From Sanguinoderma infundibulare (taxonomy: Eukaryota > Basidiomycota > Agaricomycetes > Polyporales > Polyporaceae), in contig JAVLRN010000007.1 of the NCBI GenBank assembly GCA_032821775.1, positions 310,001-374,000 on the forward strand: a DNA stretch of 64,000 bases, written 5' to 3'. The notes under the pieces were generated by a model, which ran no database searches, had not been told where the DNA came from, and saw only the letters and a list, made by a program, of their open reading frames with translations. Of this stretch, positions 44,359-56,674 are shown in pieces (within the stretch, counting starts at the first letter, position 1; each line of letters opens with the position of its first letter). The position numbers and the translations under genes are program-made.

Positions 44359-46480
44359 GGTGTGGATGATGTCGGTGAGAGTGGATGGCGGTGAGGAGGT
44401 CCAGAGATGGACCGTGCTTTATGGACCCCCGCCCGGGCTCGTCTCGACCGGTGCGCTGCTTGTCGATCGTCTCATACTAGAGCATCAAGGGATCGGGAAA
44501 CCGTGAGATGGGCGAACTTCTGGGGAAAACCGTCGAGGGCAGCGAGCGATGGTGTGGGAGAAGACCAAAGGGAATGAGCATCCATCTAGCCATTCCGTCC
44601 CCATGCCAGTCTTCGCTTCCCGTACCGGTGGGCGCCAACCATTCTTCCTCTTACCTTGCAACGCCGGCACTCTTGCTCGCACTCGTGCTCCTTCGACGCG
44701 GGCATATTCTCTAAGCACTCATATTCTTCGCATGCCTGTCGACTCCACACATGCGATCCAATATCGCAATGCCAATTTTATGAGTCGACGGCCTCTTGGT
44801 AACTCGTGATTCTCGCATCCAGAAGATTTCCTTCTTCGCACCATTTGCACGATTCCTCCCCCTGATCCCGTCCGACCATCGACTCCCAAGTCCTCCATAC
44901 ACGGTCTTCGTTGCCTCGATTGGATCAAACACATCGGATGAACTCGGGATCTGATGCTACCCAGCGGTCTTGAGATCGTCCACGGCTCCCGGCCGGTTGG
45001 CATCGTATGCATCGTGGTCCCCGTGGACCTGTCGGTCCTGGTCCCCGGGCTGAGGACTGCTTCATGCCCAATTTCCCGATTGTTTTACGCTCTCGAGTTG
45101 CTAGGACTGTAGTCTAACTCAGTGCCGGTCGCCCAACCAAACGTTTTCACTGTTTCATAGCCGCCACCAAGCTCCAGCGAAGACTCAGCGCCGCAGACGA
45201 CGCGCCTCTTCGCCACAATCGTTTCTTCAAGCATCTTTCGTGTATTTATCCGTCTTGTGGGATGAGGTCCGTCATCCTTCGCTCCTCCGTTCGTCGAGCG
45301 CTGATCCAATACATCGAACAAAAGCTCCTTCATCCAATTGTCTTTTCGTGTCAAATGTTAGGGTCTTGCACGCTCGAACACGTTGCTTTACGAGGAAAGA
45401 CTAACAATCGCCATCTCCGGGTGGTAAACGCCATCTCCTGGTATATAACATGCATATCTGGGTGTGTTCAGTTCAACTCCACGCAGTGTTTTCTCACTTC
45501 TAACCGTAAAGTTTTGCTTCGACCCTTTCCATCTTCGCGTCGGGATAGAGGGCACGCTCCTCAGATTTCGCTCCCTGAATCGTCCGCATGGAGCAGACGT
45601 TGAGTCCTCGAGTCCCCCCAACCCGTCCCCATGCTCTTCTGATTCTTGCCCCATCGCATGCCCGGAGCTCCCGCTATTCGGGTCTCAACTGGAGCTTCGG
45701 GCCTGCCGGGTGTTTCCCAGCTTCCCCCTGTTTTACTTTCGCGGGGATATACTTTACGAGCTTAGCTGAAGGTATAGTTGCTTCTGAGGCTCGATACGGC
45801 TGGCGACGTGTTTAGCCTCGTTGATGCCGCGCTGTGCACAGCTTGCGCAGGTTGGCTTCCCATCAACAGTCAATCATCTGGGGCCTCATATTACTCGCGT
45901 TCCTGGGCACTAGGCCGTATAATTGCAAGTCGGCGCGCGTTTGTGAGACGCGAACCTTATAGCGGTTGACAGGGAGAACTTTCGGGGCGCGCTGTTCGCA
46001 TGAGCCGTGCCCGATCGACGTTAGCCGCAGCGTTTGTGCGTTTGCCTCTCTCTCTATCAACGTGTTCCATGGCTCATAGCACTCGCGTTCTCATCAGGTC
46101 TGTTCATGTCATCGCTCTCCTGTGTCGCGCACTCCGGGCGGCTTCAGCATGCCCGTGGATCGCGCAGATTTAGGACTTTACGGCAATCATGGTTCGAATA
46201 AAGCACGTAACACCTCCACTGCGTAAGTGCCTCCGAGTCTGTCCCACCCCGAGCGTCCTCAGAGCTGAGATTAGCGAGCCCTTTGTGACATGCTTAGGAT
46301 TCCGTGTTCATTCATTAAGATCTTCTCGACGACTTGCGTACAGGGTGTGTTGTTTTACGCTCGGAGTATGCCAAAGGCGTACTTCTCCGAGCGAGGTTGG
46401 CTACTATTTAACCACTCACTGTGCTCCGTCTGTGCTGCAAGATCCCCTTGAACTCCTCACTGCTCTGACCCACCGACTCG
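44359..46480. other. 2.1 kb spacer: HEM13 promoter and MFS-6 upstream region
   Basis: The frames here (up to about 145 codons) have no recognisable domain. A minus-strand frame at 45085-45354 has coding-like composition but no family. At 46404 the sequence TATTTAACCACTCAC resembles the leader block of MFS-2 and MFS-5, about 75 bases before the MFS-6 start. Confidence 0.4.
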
Positions 46481-48182
46481 ATGACGACCCACGCACACCC
46501 GGCAATGGCCACAGCTCACGATATCGATACCGAGGTGAAGTCTTCGGATGCCAAGGACACGAGTTCCACATCCAGTGTGGATGTAGAGCACTCGTCAATC
46601 CAGCTCGGAGACCCCACCGTCCCTGACGGCGGGCTCAAGGCCTGGCTTACCGTGTTTGGAGCCACGCTGATAGTCTTCTGTTGCGGACCGCAAGCCGCAT
46701 TCGGTGTCTTCCAGACGTACTACTCCCAGCACCAGCTCAAGGGCGTCTCGCCCTCGACCATCTCGTGGATCACCTCTTTACAACTTTGGGTAATCCACGT
46801 CTCGGTGCGTATCCCCGCTTGTCATTGTCCGACTTCCTGGCTCGCGGACGTGGCTAATGAGTGAATGCGCTTTAAGAGCGTTGTGTGGGGTCGCGTTTTC
46901 GATGCCCACGGGCCACGGGTCGTGCTCATCTCCGGGTCCATATTGCTCTTCGTCAGCACCATGGTCGTCAGCGTCTGCACTGAATATTATCAGTTCCTCC
47001 TCGTCCAAGGTCTGCTGACCGGATTGGCCAATGGGATGTTGTGAGTTGTATTCCGATGCGCCGCTTCTCCTGCTGGCAGGTTCGCTGACCTCAATGATGA
47101 CAGATATACCCCATCATTCGCATCCGTTTCCACACATTTTCGGAAACACCGTGCGACGGCTGCCGGGATCGTCATTGCAGGTTTAGGCGTAGGTGAGCGG
47201 CACGGGACAAACCCGCCCAGTGGCTCGTGCTCACGGTTAGTTTTGACGCGACTCAATGTATCAATCAGGCGGCGTGGTGTTTCCACTGCTGTTCAACTGT
47301 TTGCTCGCTCGGATCGGGTTCGGATGGACGATGCGCACTTGGGCGTTCCTGGTGCTGATCCTGTGTGCTATCGGGATCGCAACCGTCACAAGCAACGTGC
47401 CCCCCGCTGGTCGGCGCCTCACCGTGTCTCGTCGTCCAGTCGCCGGTCGGATACTGCGGGACGTGCCGTTCATCTCGCTGGTAGCAGGATGCTTCTTCGT
47501 CGATCTCGGTAAGTAACTACACGCACTGCCGTCATTTTGGGGTCAGTCCAGGTCCGAAGCCACAGAATTAACGCTAGCGCTTTGTTTGGCCTCTTCAGCG
47601 CAGACCGTCCCATTCACATACATCACCAGCTACGCCATCTCGAAGGGGGTGCCCCCGTCCACCTCGAACTACGTCCTCTCCTCCCTCAACGCAGGCACCA
47701 TCGTCGGGCGACTCGCTCTATCCTTGATCGCCGACTGCGTTGGTGCCTTCAACATCATCTCGCTCGCCGCGTTTGTCATGGGCCTCCTCGTGCTGGTGTT
47801 CTGGATGTTCGCCGGGACGCTCGTCGCCATCGTCGCGTTCGCCGTCATCTACGGCGTCTTCGTCGGCGCGCTGAGCGCCATGCACGTTCCCTGCGTCGCG
47901 CTCATATCGGACATCAAGGAGGTGGGGACCCGGATCGGCATACTATACACCGTCGCAGCCTTTGGGTACGTCTTGCCTTTCTTCGCGAGAAGACTCGGGC
48001 GTTGTTCACATGACCATCACAGGTTCCTGGCTGCCAGTCCAACAGCAGGGGCAGTGTTGAAGGCCGACAACGGGAGGTACACGGGGATGATCGCCTTTGA
48101 TGGTGCGGTAGCGATTTTGGGAGTGCTTTTCTTGCTCTTCGCGAAGTACAAAGTCAACCGTGACATATTCGCCCGTGTATAA
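46481..48182 (+). CDS. MFS-6: monocarboxylate-type MFS transporter, intact
   Basis: This member of the MFS family of the left-hand array lies 27 kb from it and is unbroken. The start at 46481 (MTTHAHPAMATAHD) leads to VPDGGLKAWLTVFGATLIVF, FGVFQTYYSQHQLKGVSPST and ISWITS. After an intron come VWGRVFDAHGPRVVLISG, THFRKHRATAAGIVIAGLG, RIGFGWTMRTWAFLVLIL, TSYAISKGVPPSTSNYVLSS and ADCVGAFNIISLAAFVMGL, then ALISDIKEVGTRIGILYT. The last exon gives GRYTGMIAFDGAVAILG and ends AKYKVNRDIFARV. All exon joins I tested stay in frame (about five introns). An in-frame ATG (MATAHD) could be an alternative start. The substrate is unknown. Confidence 0.88.
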
Positions 48183-48412
48183 CTAGTAGAGGGAGCCAGA
48201 TAACTATAAATCCGAGAAAACATACCGTGGATACACCTTTCCAACTACGCCGCCTCGAGGGGCGTTCCTCGGATCTCAGCCGGTGATGTGCAGTTCGAAA
48301 AAAAACCGAAGTGCTATGGATCATGTCGACTAAAGGATCCGCGCGCCTATGATAGCGTCCACCGTCACCGCAAGTCCGTCCTTCCCTTCCGAATCCGCAA
48401 CGGGTAAAAGCC
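48183..48412. other. Convergent 3' spacer of MFS-6 and the F-box gene
   Basis: Short, with an A-rich run near 48300. No feature. Confidence 0.35.
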
Positions 48413-50370
48413 TCAAACCGACCACGCCTCAAAGTTGCTCTCCCGGTAATCCTCACGAACCAGCAATCGACATCAGCATTCACAGGACGCTCTGTGAACC
48501 GACCAACGACGAGTACAAACACTCACAATGAGCGTGAAGCCACCGAGGCTCATCCTTGCCGCCTGGATCACCATGCCTTCGAGAGGGCACTGTATCTCGA
48601 CGCGATACACAACGTACGGGATCGCGGAGCACTCTGGGTCCACCACTCCCGGCAGGGCTTCACCGACATCCCAAACGATCGCCGCGGTCTCCGATCCGAG
48701 TCGTTCACGCCGAGCGCCGAGGACGTCCTTCACATATCGGGCCGCAAGAGGGTTGAGGTCGAAGACGTACACCGACGCAGGGGTGCCGTCCGAGCGGTCC
48801 GGACCGAACAGGAACAGCGGCATTCGAGAGCCGAACGGTGTGGAGTTGCACTCGATGTATTCTGCCCAGTTCATGCGCAGGAGGAGACATCCGCTCGGAC
48901 CCCAGTACCTCCAGGGCACAACGCGTTCGTCCTCCAACCCGTTGTCGCTGTCGCTGGAGTAGGTTTCGGCAGCGCGGATCTGGGCGTAAAGTGTGGCGCA
49001 GGGGATGAGGAGGGAGTACCCGACGCCTCGGTGGGCCTCGGAGGCGAACTCGACGACGACGATGGATAGCGACGGATCGGCATGAAAGTGCCCTCCAGAC
49101 ATCGACGGGGGCATGCTGTTGCGAATCCGGTACGTCAAGATCACGTCCTCGGGATCGCTGCAGGGCAATTGCAGTGTGCATACAGGGCGATCGGAGGATG
49201 GCGGACTGTAACGGTAGATGGCGATGGATCCCGATTTCAACGCGCCCACGACCAAGTAGTCGTCATCCAGCGGCTCTGGCACCACCGCTGTCACCGGGTC
49301 CGCAAACCGTGTGCTGAAAGGCTTTTGCTAGATCACAAGAACTTGTCAATACATGTAGAATAAAGAGGGAGCGAGGCCGCGTACCCATATCGCCTGTCCG
49401 GTCGTCCAGTCAAATACTTTGATAACTTGGTCGCTCTCCTCTTCGTGTTCGCCGTCGCAGAAGACACAGAGAACATGCTTCCCAACTATCCTCAATTTTT
49501 GGACCTGTGAGGTAGTCCAAACGCCCTGCGGGTTCAGGACGTTCTGGCTGAGGAAGAGTTCTCTCGGTGGCTGGGTAATGGTCAGATGGGCGACTGGGGT
49601 GGTCTTCTCGCCGCTGAACGCCTCAAAATTGACCTGCAGAGCTTCAATTCTAGAGCACAACGAATTAGGTCGTGAAGGTTCATCAGCGAAATCCGAGGCG
49701 AGCTGCAGAGCCACAGACCTCAGGTCGTCTAGCCTATTCAGCTCAAGTACGACCACACCCTGCGCTACATCCACGGCACACTCCCCCACTTCAACAAATT
49801 CTTCGGTGCCCAAATGATCGAGCGGCACGAGCCAGCGTTGAGGTTCTATTCCGGCGTGCGGCGATCCTTGAGAGAAGAGCGAGAGCAACCACTCGGAACC
49901 GCCCACCAGGTACGAAGTAAGACCGATCGAGCAGTCCCGTTTGGCCCACCATTTACTAGTACTGTCTTCAGGGAATGGCCCCGGGACTATGTCCATAGCT
50001 TGACATGCGAAAGCGCCTTTGCGAAACTTGGACGAGTACTCCCGGAGACGCTCCATTCTCTCGGAGACGGACAGGTCACGGGAATTTCCGTCGACCATGC
50101 CGTTCAGAGAGAGCTCGATCTTGTATCGCAGGTAGAGATCGGCGCGGATCAGCTCCGCGAAGTAGCGGCAGACCTAGTCGCGAGTTAGCGGATGCTGGAG
50201 CAAGTCGGAGGGGATGCACTCACTCTGATGCATATCGCAATGTGTTTGCCTGTAAGTAATGAGAATATGGGAAGCAAGGTATCTGCTGGTAAGTCGTGGA
50301 TCCCAGGATGATCTGCGTTCCTGTGAGATGGGGTGTGCCACGTGTTCGTAGTAGTAGCATCCGCACCCAT
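48413..50370 (-). CDS. F-box protein, Agaricomycete type, 597 residues
   Basis: Four exons (50224-50370, 49353-50173, 48527-49313, 48413-48451) give 1794 nt. The F-box is HDLPADTLLPIFSLLTGKHI then AICIR|VCRYFAELIRADLYLRYKIE, continuing LSLNGMVDGNSRDLSVSERM. The large remainder has beta-rich, propeller-like segments such as VVVLELNRLDDLRSVALQLA, IKVFDWTTGQAIWVRGL, YLVVGALKSGSIAIYRY and ASVYVFDLNPLAARYVKDVL. The small last exon ends DYRESNFEAWSV. It is probably an SCF ubiquitin-ligase adaptor of unknown target. A broken partial duplicate of its 3' end lies at 42.2 kb. The start is set at the first Met that leaves a short tail before the F-box. Confidence 0.85.
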
Positions 50371-50896
50371 TTTGTAAGACGCCCGACGCAGAAGATGAGG
50401 CCAGGCGAGCTTTACACTAGTTGGTGATAGCCAGCCTAAGAGCTGCCAGCTCGACAAGGGGAATGTAAATTGCGCCCTAGGATAGTGTAACGATACTAGC
50501 GGGGGGGATGGAAGAAGATATACTAGACGCCGACGACTGTACTGGCACCACACTATATGCTGCGCTTGCAAGTATGTCACACGGTACGTTGGAGGATCCA
50601 TCAAAGATTTATTGAATTAGACACAGAGACAGATGCCCGTATAAGTGATAATCCCAAGAAGCCGAGTCCAGTGAGTAAGGGAATCCAAGGAGCCGATGGT
50701 GAAATCCAAGCTCATCAGAAGCAGACGGTGTGAAGATGGTGGATAAAAGGTTCCAGGTTCCGGTCTTGAGATCGGGACAGTCGTCGGCAATGTGCCGCTG
50801 CTGGGGTGAAGTCTTGTCGCCTGGGAGAGTCGCCCATTGTGTGCTGAGCATGAGATGCTGCTAAATGTGCAAGTGTCGCCGAATGTCGACCGGAGT
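50371..50896. other. Spacer between the F-box and coiled-coil genes
   Basis: F-box promoter and 3' region of the coiled-coil gene. No other coding signal. Confidence 0.4.
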
Positions 50897-52588
50897 CTAT
50901 GCGTTGTCGACTCGGTTGGGCGTGGAACGGCCCCCACGAACAGAGGAAGTGTTCGCAGGAGATTCGGCAACACTTCCACGGCGCGACGGGATCCGGATAG
51001 AGGACAGCTTGAATTTGGACGAGGTGGGAGAGACGTTCGACATCCGAGTCGCGAGCGATCCCTTCGTATTCCCAAACAGCACGGAGCTCCGCGGCGAAGT
51101 CGGCGGCGTGTTCAGTTGCCGTCCAGCAGGCTTGCGAGTGGCGGCAGGTTTCGCCGGATTGAAGGTGACCTCGCTTGCCTGCATGGGCTCGGTGCGGATG
51201 GCCTCGGCGAGTTGTTCCTTGAGCTTTGCGATCTCCGCGGCCTGCTGCGCGGTGACCTTCCTATCGCTCACCTCCCGCGCGCTCGTCTGCGCGACTTGGC
51301 TCGCAGCGAGCTCCCGGACCTCGAGCAGCTCGCCCTCGACGGCACTCTTCTGCGCGATGGCCTCCTTGAGCTGTGTCTTCGTCGTCTTCAGCTCGTCCTA
51401 CAAGAGTGAGTTGCGTCAGGTCGGGGAATGCGTTCAGCTAGCACTGATCAGTCGCACCTCGAGTTCATCCATGCTGTCGAGCATCTCGTTCTGCGACTCG
51501 GTCTTGACCGCGATCTGCTGCTCCAAAGAGATAACGTTCATCTCGCTGGCGTGCAGCTTCTCTTTAAGTCCACAGATCTCCGCCTTCCCAGCCTCAAGCT
51601 CTCCCTGTCAAGTACTTTAGCCGTACGCGTGGGGGGCGATTGAAATCCGACACGCACCGAGTCCTGAACCTCGGTCGTCGCCGCAAGCTGCTCCCCGAGA
51701 CGTTTGACATTGGCCTCGCTCGTGTGTAGCTTGGCCTTCGCGGTCTTGAGGTCGTCCTGTCGACCCGGTCAACCATGGGCATATGCGGGCATCGAAAAGA
51801 AATGACGCACCTCCATCGTATCCATCTCCTCAAGAATCTCGTTCTGAGACTCCGTCTTCATAGCGAGCTGCTCCTCCAAGCACACAGCGTTCATCTCGCT
51901 CATGTGCAGCTTGTCCTAGATGCTCGATGTCAGCTAGGCCGTCCATAAAGGACAAATTTTCACTCACGGAGAGGATCTTGGCTGTAGCCTCGAGCTCCTC
52001 GTTCCTCGCGACGATTGCCTTGTTCTCATTGTTAACAGCGTCGACACTGGCGAGAGCAGCGTCCCGTTCCGCGGTGAGGGCGTCGGCACGGGCGTTGGCA
52101 GCGTCCCTCTCAGTAACAGTATCGGCGGTCTGGTCGTCCTTCGCAGAGATCATGGTGGCAGTCCCAGTGTCCTTGGCAGCGAGTTTCTCCTTTGCCTCAG
52201 GGAAGGCTTTCATTGCACCGCGGACAGCGTCGCGGTCCAGGGACAGGAGGAAGACGATGTAGTCCAGGACGTCGACGACCTGCAGCGTAGACCATCAGCA
52301 CGAGAGGTACCATCATGGGGGACACGTAATGCTCACCTTGACAGCCCATTCGTGCAACCAGACCGACAACTCCAGCGCAAAGTACGGCGGCGGGGTGTTG
52401 AACGTGCCGAAGACGACCTCGATGCCGAGACGAACGTCGAACGAGGCGGTCTTGTAGACGAAGACGGAGACGAGGAAGATACCGAGGTAGATCCAGAACC
52501 AGGGGTGGGCGGAGACGTTGAACAGGATGAAGAGGAGGATGATGGGAGTCGAGACGATGTCGCGAACGTCGTTGGCGAGAGAACCCAT
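50897..52588 (-). CDS. Membrane-anchored coiled-coil protein with internally repeated exons, 471 residues
   Basis: Six exons (52337-52588, 51968-52279, 51811-51915, 51658-51756, 51458-51604, 50897-51397) join in frame. Exon 1 starts MGSLANDVRDIVSTPIILLF and carries two hydrophobic segments, IILLFILFNVSA and WFWIYLGIFLVSVFVY. Exons 2-6 are coiled coil (ERDAANARADALTAERDAAL and others). Exons 3, 4 and 5 repeat one module: DKLHMSEMNAVCLEEQLAMK, AKLHTSEANVKRLGEQLAAT and EKLHASEMNVISLEQQIAVK, each ending in or near TESQNE. The C-terminus is basic and Ser/Pro-rich (IRIPSRRGSVAES), possibly a phosphorylation target. I do not recognise the family. A role as a tether at the ER or Golgi membrane is a guess from its shape. 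Confidence 0.75.
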
Positions 52589-53485
52589 TGTCACTATCGA
52601 TGCGGGTCGATGCTCGGTTAGACGAGAGGAGATAGGGAAGTGCCGTTGAACTACGAGGATGAGGGCGTCGAAGGCGGAGTGAGAACGAGAGAGTTAGTGT
52701 GACGAGGGACGGTTGGGAGGAGGAGGGTGGAGAGAGTGGTGAGGACCGACCGTGCGCAGGGAAGGGTTGTTGTTGGGGCAAGAGGCGGTGGAACAGAATG
52801 TCAACCACCACACATTCGTCAACGTCAACCTCTGTCTTCTGTCGATCGCCGACGAAAGCGGAAATGGGATGCCCAAACCTGGCAAACCTCGACATGTTCT
52901 CTATCGTAAGTCGGTGAATGGTCGATTCGGCAGGCAATCGCCCCCGGCAATGTATTTGTCTTCGCCGGCGATGGAGACAGTGTCCTTTACGTGTCCGGGC
53001 TGATTGTGTATGATTAGTACGCAACGGACGACACTTATATTTCAAGAAAACCCGTCGTACATTCCCGTGTTCATTCTCTTCTCTTGCTGTCAATGGGGAG
53101 CGGTATCGTCTTGTGGGGGGAGGTATGACCTAGTCTGGTCAGATGGTTCTGATAGTTGACGTGGGGGTGTTCACAGAAATACGACACCCATAGTCAAGCA
53201 CCGACGCCAAAGCGATCTTTCGTGTAGCACTCTTGAACTGCACCAGGAGGGACGACACAAGCTGCAATGAGTGCAATATCGCCATGTTGATCATCTCGGA
53301 ACTCACCATGTAATCCATGCAACGTGTGCATCACGAAGGCACGCCCAATGCGAGACGACCAGCCCGTGGAATACTGACAGGAGACGTGATGTGCATTATA
53401 ATACGACGTCGCAGGGACAATATCCAGATCCAATACAGACATAGTGTCCGAGATCGAGGGAGCGACGAAGTAGGGCCGCGGTCGA
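52589..53485. other. Spacer with the parent of a duplicated 60-bp block
   Basis: It holds the promoter of the coiled-coil gene and the AP-2 sigma 3' region. 52840-52900 is almost identical to 42617-42675, and 53400-53470 resembles 42780-42850. No gene is seen. Confidence 0.45.
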
Positions 53486-54218
53486 TTACTCGAGTTTCTC
53501 CAGCTGCTCCAGTCTTGCTAGTACAACGTCCTTACTGGTCTCTTCGATCTCTCCAGCCAAGAAAACTTCGTCCAGGATGGCATACACCTATCCGGAGTTC
53601 ATAGAACGCAGGCACGCACAGGAAGGACGAACCATACCTTGTAGAAGTTGAACACCAAGTCGAGCTCACAGACGTTATCGAAGAACGTGTCTAAAACGGG
53701 AAGGACCCATCAACGCCCGCACGCAGCAGATAGCCAACACAGGATGAGAGGTCTGACGTACCGAGCACTTCGACGAAGAGGTGGATCGCCTCGAGGTACG
53801 CGAGCTCGTTGTCGTTCGCGTCCACGCAGATGCAGAAGAACAGGCCCGCGTACCGGCGGTACACGACCTTGTGGTTCCGGAACTGAACCAACAAGATAGC
53901 TCGGCGGTGCTTTCAGACTTCATACGATGGATATATGCGCACCTCGACAAAGTTGGACTGGTACTTCTGGTCCCTCGGCGCGACCAAGCGATGCACCTCC
54001 CCCCTCAGCCGCACCTTGTGCATCCACACACACCCCTCATCAGCTCCGGGTTTTGGCCGTGTATTGTGGATGGCAGCGGACCTTCTCGTCGTCGTCATAA
54101 GGAACGTACCATTTGGAGAGACGCGTCTTGCCTTGACGATTCTGGTGTGTCGGATCAGCTTTCAATCGACGGTGCAATTCGACGGCTGACTGACCTGCAC
54201 CAGGATGAAACGGATCAT
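53486..54218 (-). CDS. APS2: AP-2 adaptor complex sigma subunit, 143 residues
   Basis: This is the small subunit of the AP-2 clathrin adaptor at the plasma membrane, which helps bind dileucine cargo signals in endocytosis. Six exons (54195-54218, 54082-54141, 53943-54014, 53762-53882, 53638-53690, 53486-53587) sum to 432 nt. The product reads MIRFILVQ|NRQGKTRLSKWYVPYDDDEK, VHRLVAPRDQKYQSNFVE, FRNHKVVYRRYAGLFFCICV, DANDNELAYLEAIHLFVEVL, DTFFDNVCELDLVFNFYK and VYAILDEVFLAGEIEETSKD. The length and the FFCICV...NDNELAYLE block match AP-2 sigma. The residues NFVE and VYRRYAGL favour sigma-2 over sigma-1. No break seen. Confidence 0.95.
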
Positions 54219-54374
54219 TTCCTTCCTACAGCAAGCAATGTGGGCAGATACTCGACCACAACAGTGCACTAGCGCATGAAGGGGAGACGGAGAGAAGAGG
54301 AAAGCGGCAGTGGACGCCAGTTCGGTGTGAATCGTCAAAACGTTCATTACTTAATAAATCGATGTTTTTGGTAG

Positions 54375-54446
54375 TCCGATATGGTGTAGTGGCTAACATT
54401 ATCGCCTCTCACGCGATAGCCCGGGGTTCGATTCCCCGTGTCGGAA
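54375..54446 (+). tRNA. tRNA-Glu(CTC)
   Basis: 72 nt without intron. Acceptor TCCGATA/TGTCGGA with discriminator A, anticodon stem ATCGC/GCGAT with loop CTCTCAC (anticodon CTC), T arm CGGGG TTCGATT CCCCG. It stands where the sequence changes from gene-bearing to CpG-poor relic DNA. A TTTTT run follows near 54465. Confidence 0.93.
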
Positions 54447-54575
54447 TCGATGAAATCTGTTACCTTTTTGCTCGGGTTACTCCGAATGACAGAAACAAAT
54501 GTTCAACACTGGCGTGACACAGACAAATACGCTCATCAACTGCTTTTACAAGCCATCCTTGTTCAGATTCTCTGA

Positions 54576-55556
54576 TCACGACTCATACTTCTCCATCTCA
54601 GCGATGAGTTTCTCAATCTTCTGCTTGGCATACATGTTGGTGGCCTGCCCAAGCACAAGGTGCAGAGGCGGCTCTTGCTCCGAAGTGAGCGTGTAGATCA
54701 CCTCCACCGCCTTGCCGACATCTCCGCTATATGCGGGGTGCGGTGGTGCCCACATCGTCTTCACCTGGCCCTCAGTGTGGAACCTGGCCAGGTTGATGAG
54801 CATGATCTGAGCATATGCATTCGTGTCAAGTGTGGGCACTGGGTGTATGCTCATCCTAGTCTCAGTTGATGCTTACCTCAATGTTCCATGCGGGGTCGAT
54901 CTCAGCTGCCAGGGACTCAGTGAGCCCCTTGAGCACTGCATCGGTGAGAAGAAAACATCAGCTTCATCCTGGAAAAGCATGTTATACATACAAACGGGTG
55001 AGCCCACTCACCATGCTTCAATGCTGCATAGTACAACAGCCCAGGCCCACCAACAAGACCGGTGATCGACAACACCTGCAGCAGCCTCCCTCCAACCGGG
55101 CTATTCACCTCCCTGAACAACCAGACCACCTTGCTCATCACCTGCACTGTGTCCCAGAAGTTCGTCTCAAACAGCTGCCACACGGCCACCAGTGTGTTAG
55201 CGTGTACCTTGACCTTGCCCATGACTGCCATCACGGCATTATTCACGATGACATTGATGTGCCTGAACATGTCCTTCACTTGCATGAACACAGCAGCAAT
55301 CTCGTCCGGGCAGCTGATGTTGAGCTTGAGGACAAGAAGGTGGCTGGGAGGGTGCTGCATAGTGAGGTCCGAGAAGACTTCGGGGTGGCGGGTGGTCACA
55401 ATCGTGATTTTGCCCTTGTTTAAGACGAGCTCTGTGATGTGGTGTCTGAAACCAGTGGATGTGCCGGTGACTACAAACATAAGGATCATCAGTCTATGGC
55501 CCAGAGGGTGGTGAGATAGAATTGTACTCACTAAACCAAACTCTCGGAGACAACAT
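54576..55556 (-). pseudogene. SDR relic A: decayed short-chain dehydrogenase
   Basis: Exon 1 (from 55556) is MLSPRVWF. The next exon reads VTGTSTGFRHHITELVLNKG, LLVLKLNISCPDEIAAVF, INVIVNNAVMAVMGKV, LFETNFWDTVQVMSKVV and SPVGGRLLQVLSITGLVGG followed by PGLLYYAALKHG. Later pieces are LKGLTESLAAEIDPAWNIE and EKLIAEMEKYES, stop at 54576. Compared with active relatives, the cofactor loop TGxxxGFG has its last Gly changed to Arg, NNAG is NNAV, and the EPGG segment is damaged. The reading frame is mostly open, but key residues are lost and CpG is nearly absent. It is probably dead; the Tyr-x3-Lys pair remains. Confidence 0.7.
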
Positions 55557-56389
55557 TCGGATGGAGGTTGTAGATGAAGTGTCTATGTGTGTGGGATTTT
55601 CCTGATGGTGGCTGGTCTTCAGCCTCTTGTATATATACCCGTCTCAATCCAGTCCACCCTCTGTATGTCATCTGCTGCTTCTCCTAGCACACATGACCTT
55701 CCCAGGAGAGAAGTGTGAATGTCAACACGTATTCCTCTTGCCCTGTCCTGCATTGGGATCAAGCATGCTCCACCGTTAACTCCGAACCAACGGGCTGACT
55801 ATGACCATCGCTGACGTTTAGGTGGGTGCTGACTGGCACTGACCGTGGCTGCAGTTTTTTATGAAATTGCATCTGTAGATGGTCAGATGTGGATGGGAAG
55901 GCCGGCAGGGTGGTGACCATGCTGCGAATTGAATGTTTTGTGTAATGTTGCGAAGAACCTGAAGCATGGGCGATGAACATATGAGACACATCTGTCATGA
56001 TCAGTGGTGTACAGACATGGAATTAAAAATGGCTTACAGATGTTCCTTGGCCATGACTATGGCAGAAGGACCATTGGGAGCTTGATGATGGTGATGGTGT
56101 GCAGTGAAGGGCACAGATGCCCATAGCATTTTAGCATGGTCACCAACTCAGATCTGGACCATTGACTGACTCCAGGCAATGGCAAATTTTGCACTTGGCT
56201 TTCATCAAACATCGCATTTGTGAGTCTCAGATGGTGATTGTGTGAGAGGGGGTGTGATTTTGTGAATAAAGACTCAATGCTGCCCATCACCAATAAGCAT
56301 GAATAATCCTCATTCAACCAGTGACAGATAATCATGAGTGCATCTTTACATGTAGAACCTCAGTAGGCCTTCTGTCTTTTCTTCCTGAC
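55557..56389. other. CpG-poor spacer
   Basis: Promoter side of SDR relic A, with tatatataccc near 55630. The rest is TpG/CpA-rich sequence without recognisable frames. It probably includes more decayed MFS sequence leading to the exon at 56390, but I cannot align it by eye. Confidence 0.35.
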
Positions 56390-56552
56390 AGGTGCATCAA
56401 AGGTCACTGACTGGCAGTCCAGTAGCAGGGGTGGAGTTGAAGGCAGGTGATGGGAGGCACATGGACATGATCATCCTGTGCGCCATTGTTGGATGACTGC
56501 TGATGCTATTCTCAAGGTTTAGCATCAACCGTGACATGTTTGCCCGCACATA
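56390..56552 (+). pseudogene. MFS relic: last exon of a seventh transporter copy
   Basis: It aligns to the last exon of MFS-6 (48020-48182). The block ctggcagtccagtagcaggg matches ctgccagtccaacagcaggg, and gggaggcacatggacatgat matches gggaggtacacggggatgat. The end aaccgtgacatgtttgcccg precedes CACATAA where MFS-6 has TGTATAA. Many differences are CG to TG or CA. One internal TGA (gttggatgactg) interrupts the frame. The upstream exons are not recognisable. Confidence 0.75.
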
Positions 56553-56674
56553 ATGAGTAGATGCAGATAGATAGATCATAGCGATTCCATGCCATGTCAA
56601 TATCCATTATTGGAGAAGGACAACCATGGTCCTTTGGCGGAAGACCTGCCAGTACCATGTTGGGCCAGCTACTC

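Noticed and set aside
54576..55556. SDR relic A as a working enzyme
   Set aside because: The cofactor-loop glycine and the NNAG motif are lost and CpG is depleted as in the neighbouring dead copies. I left some doubt because the frame is largely open.
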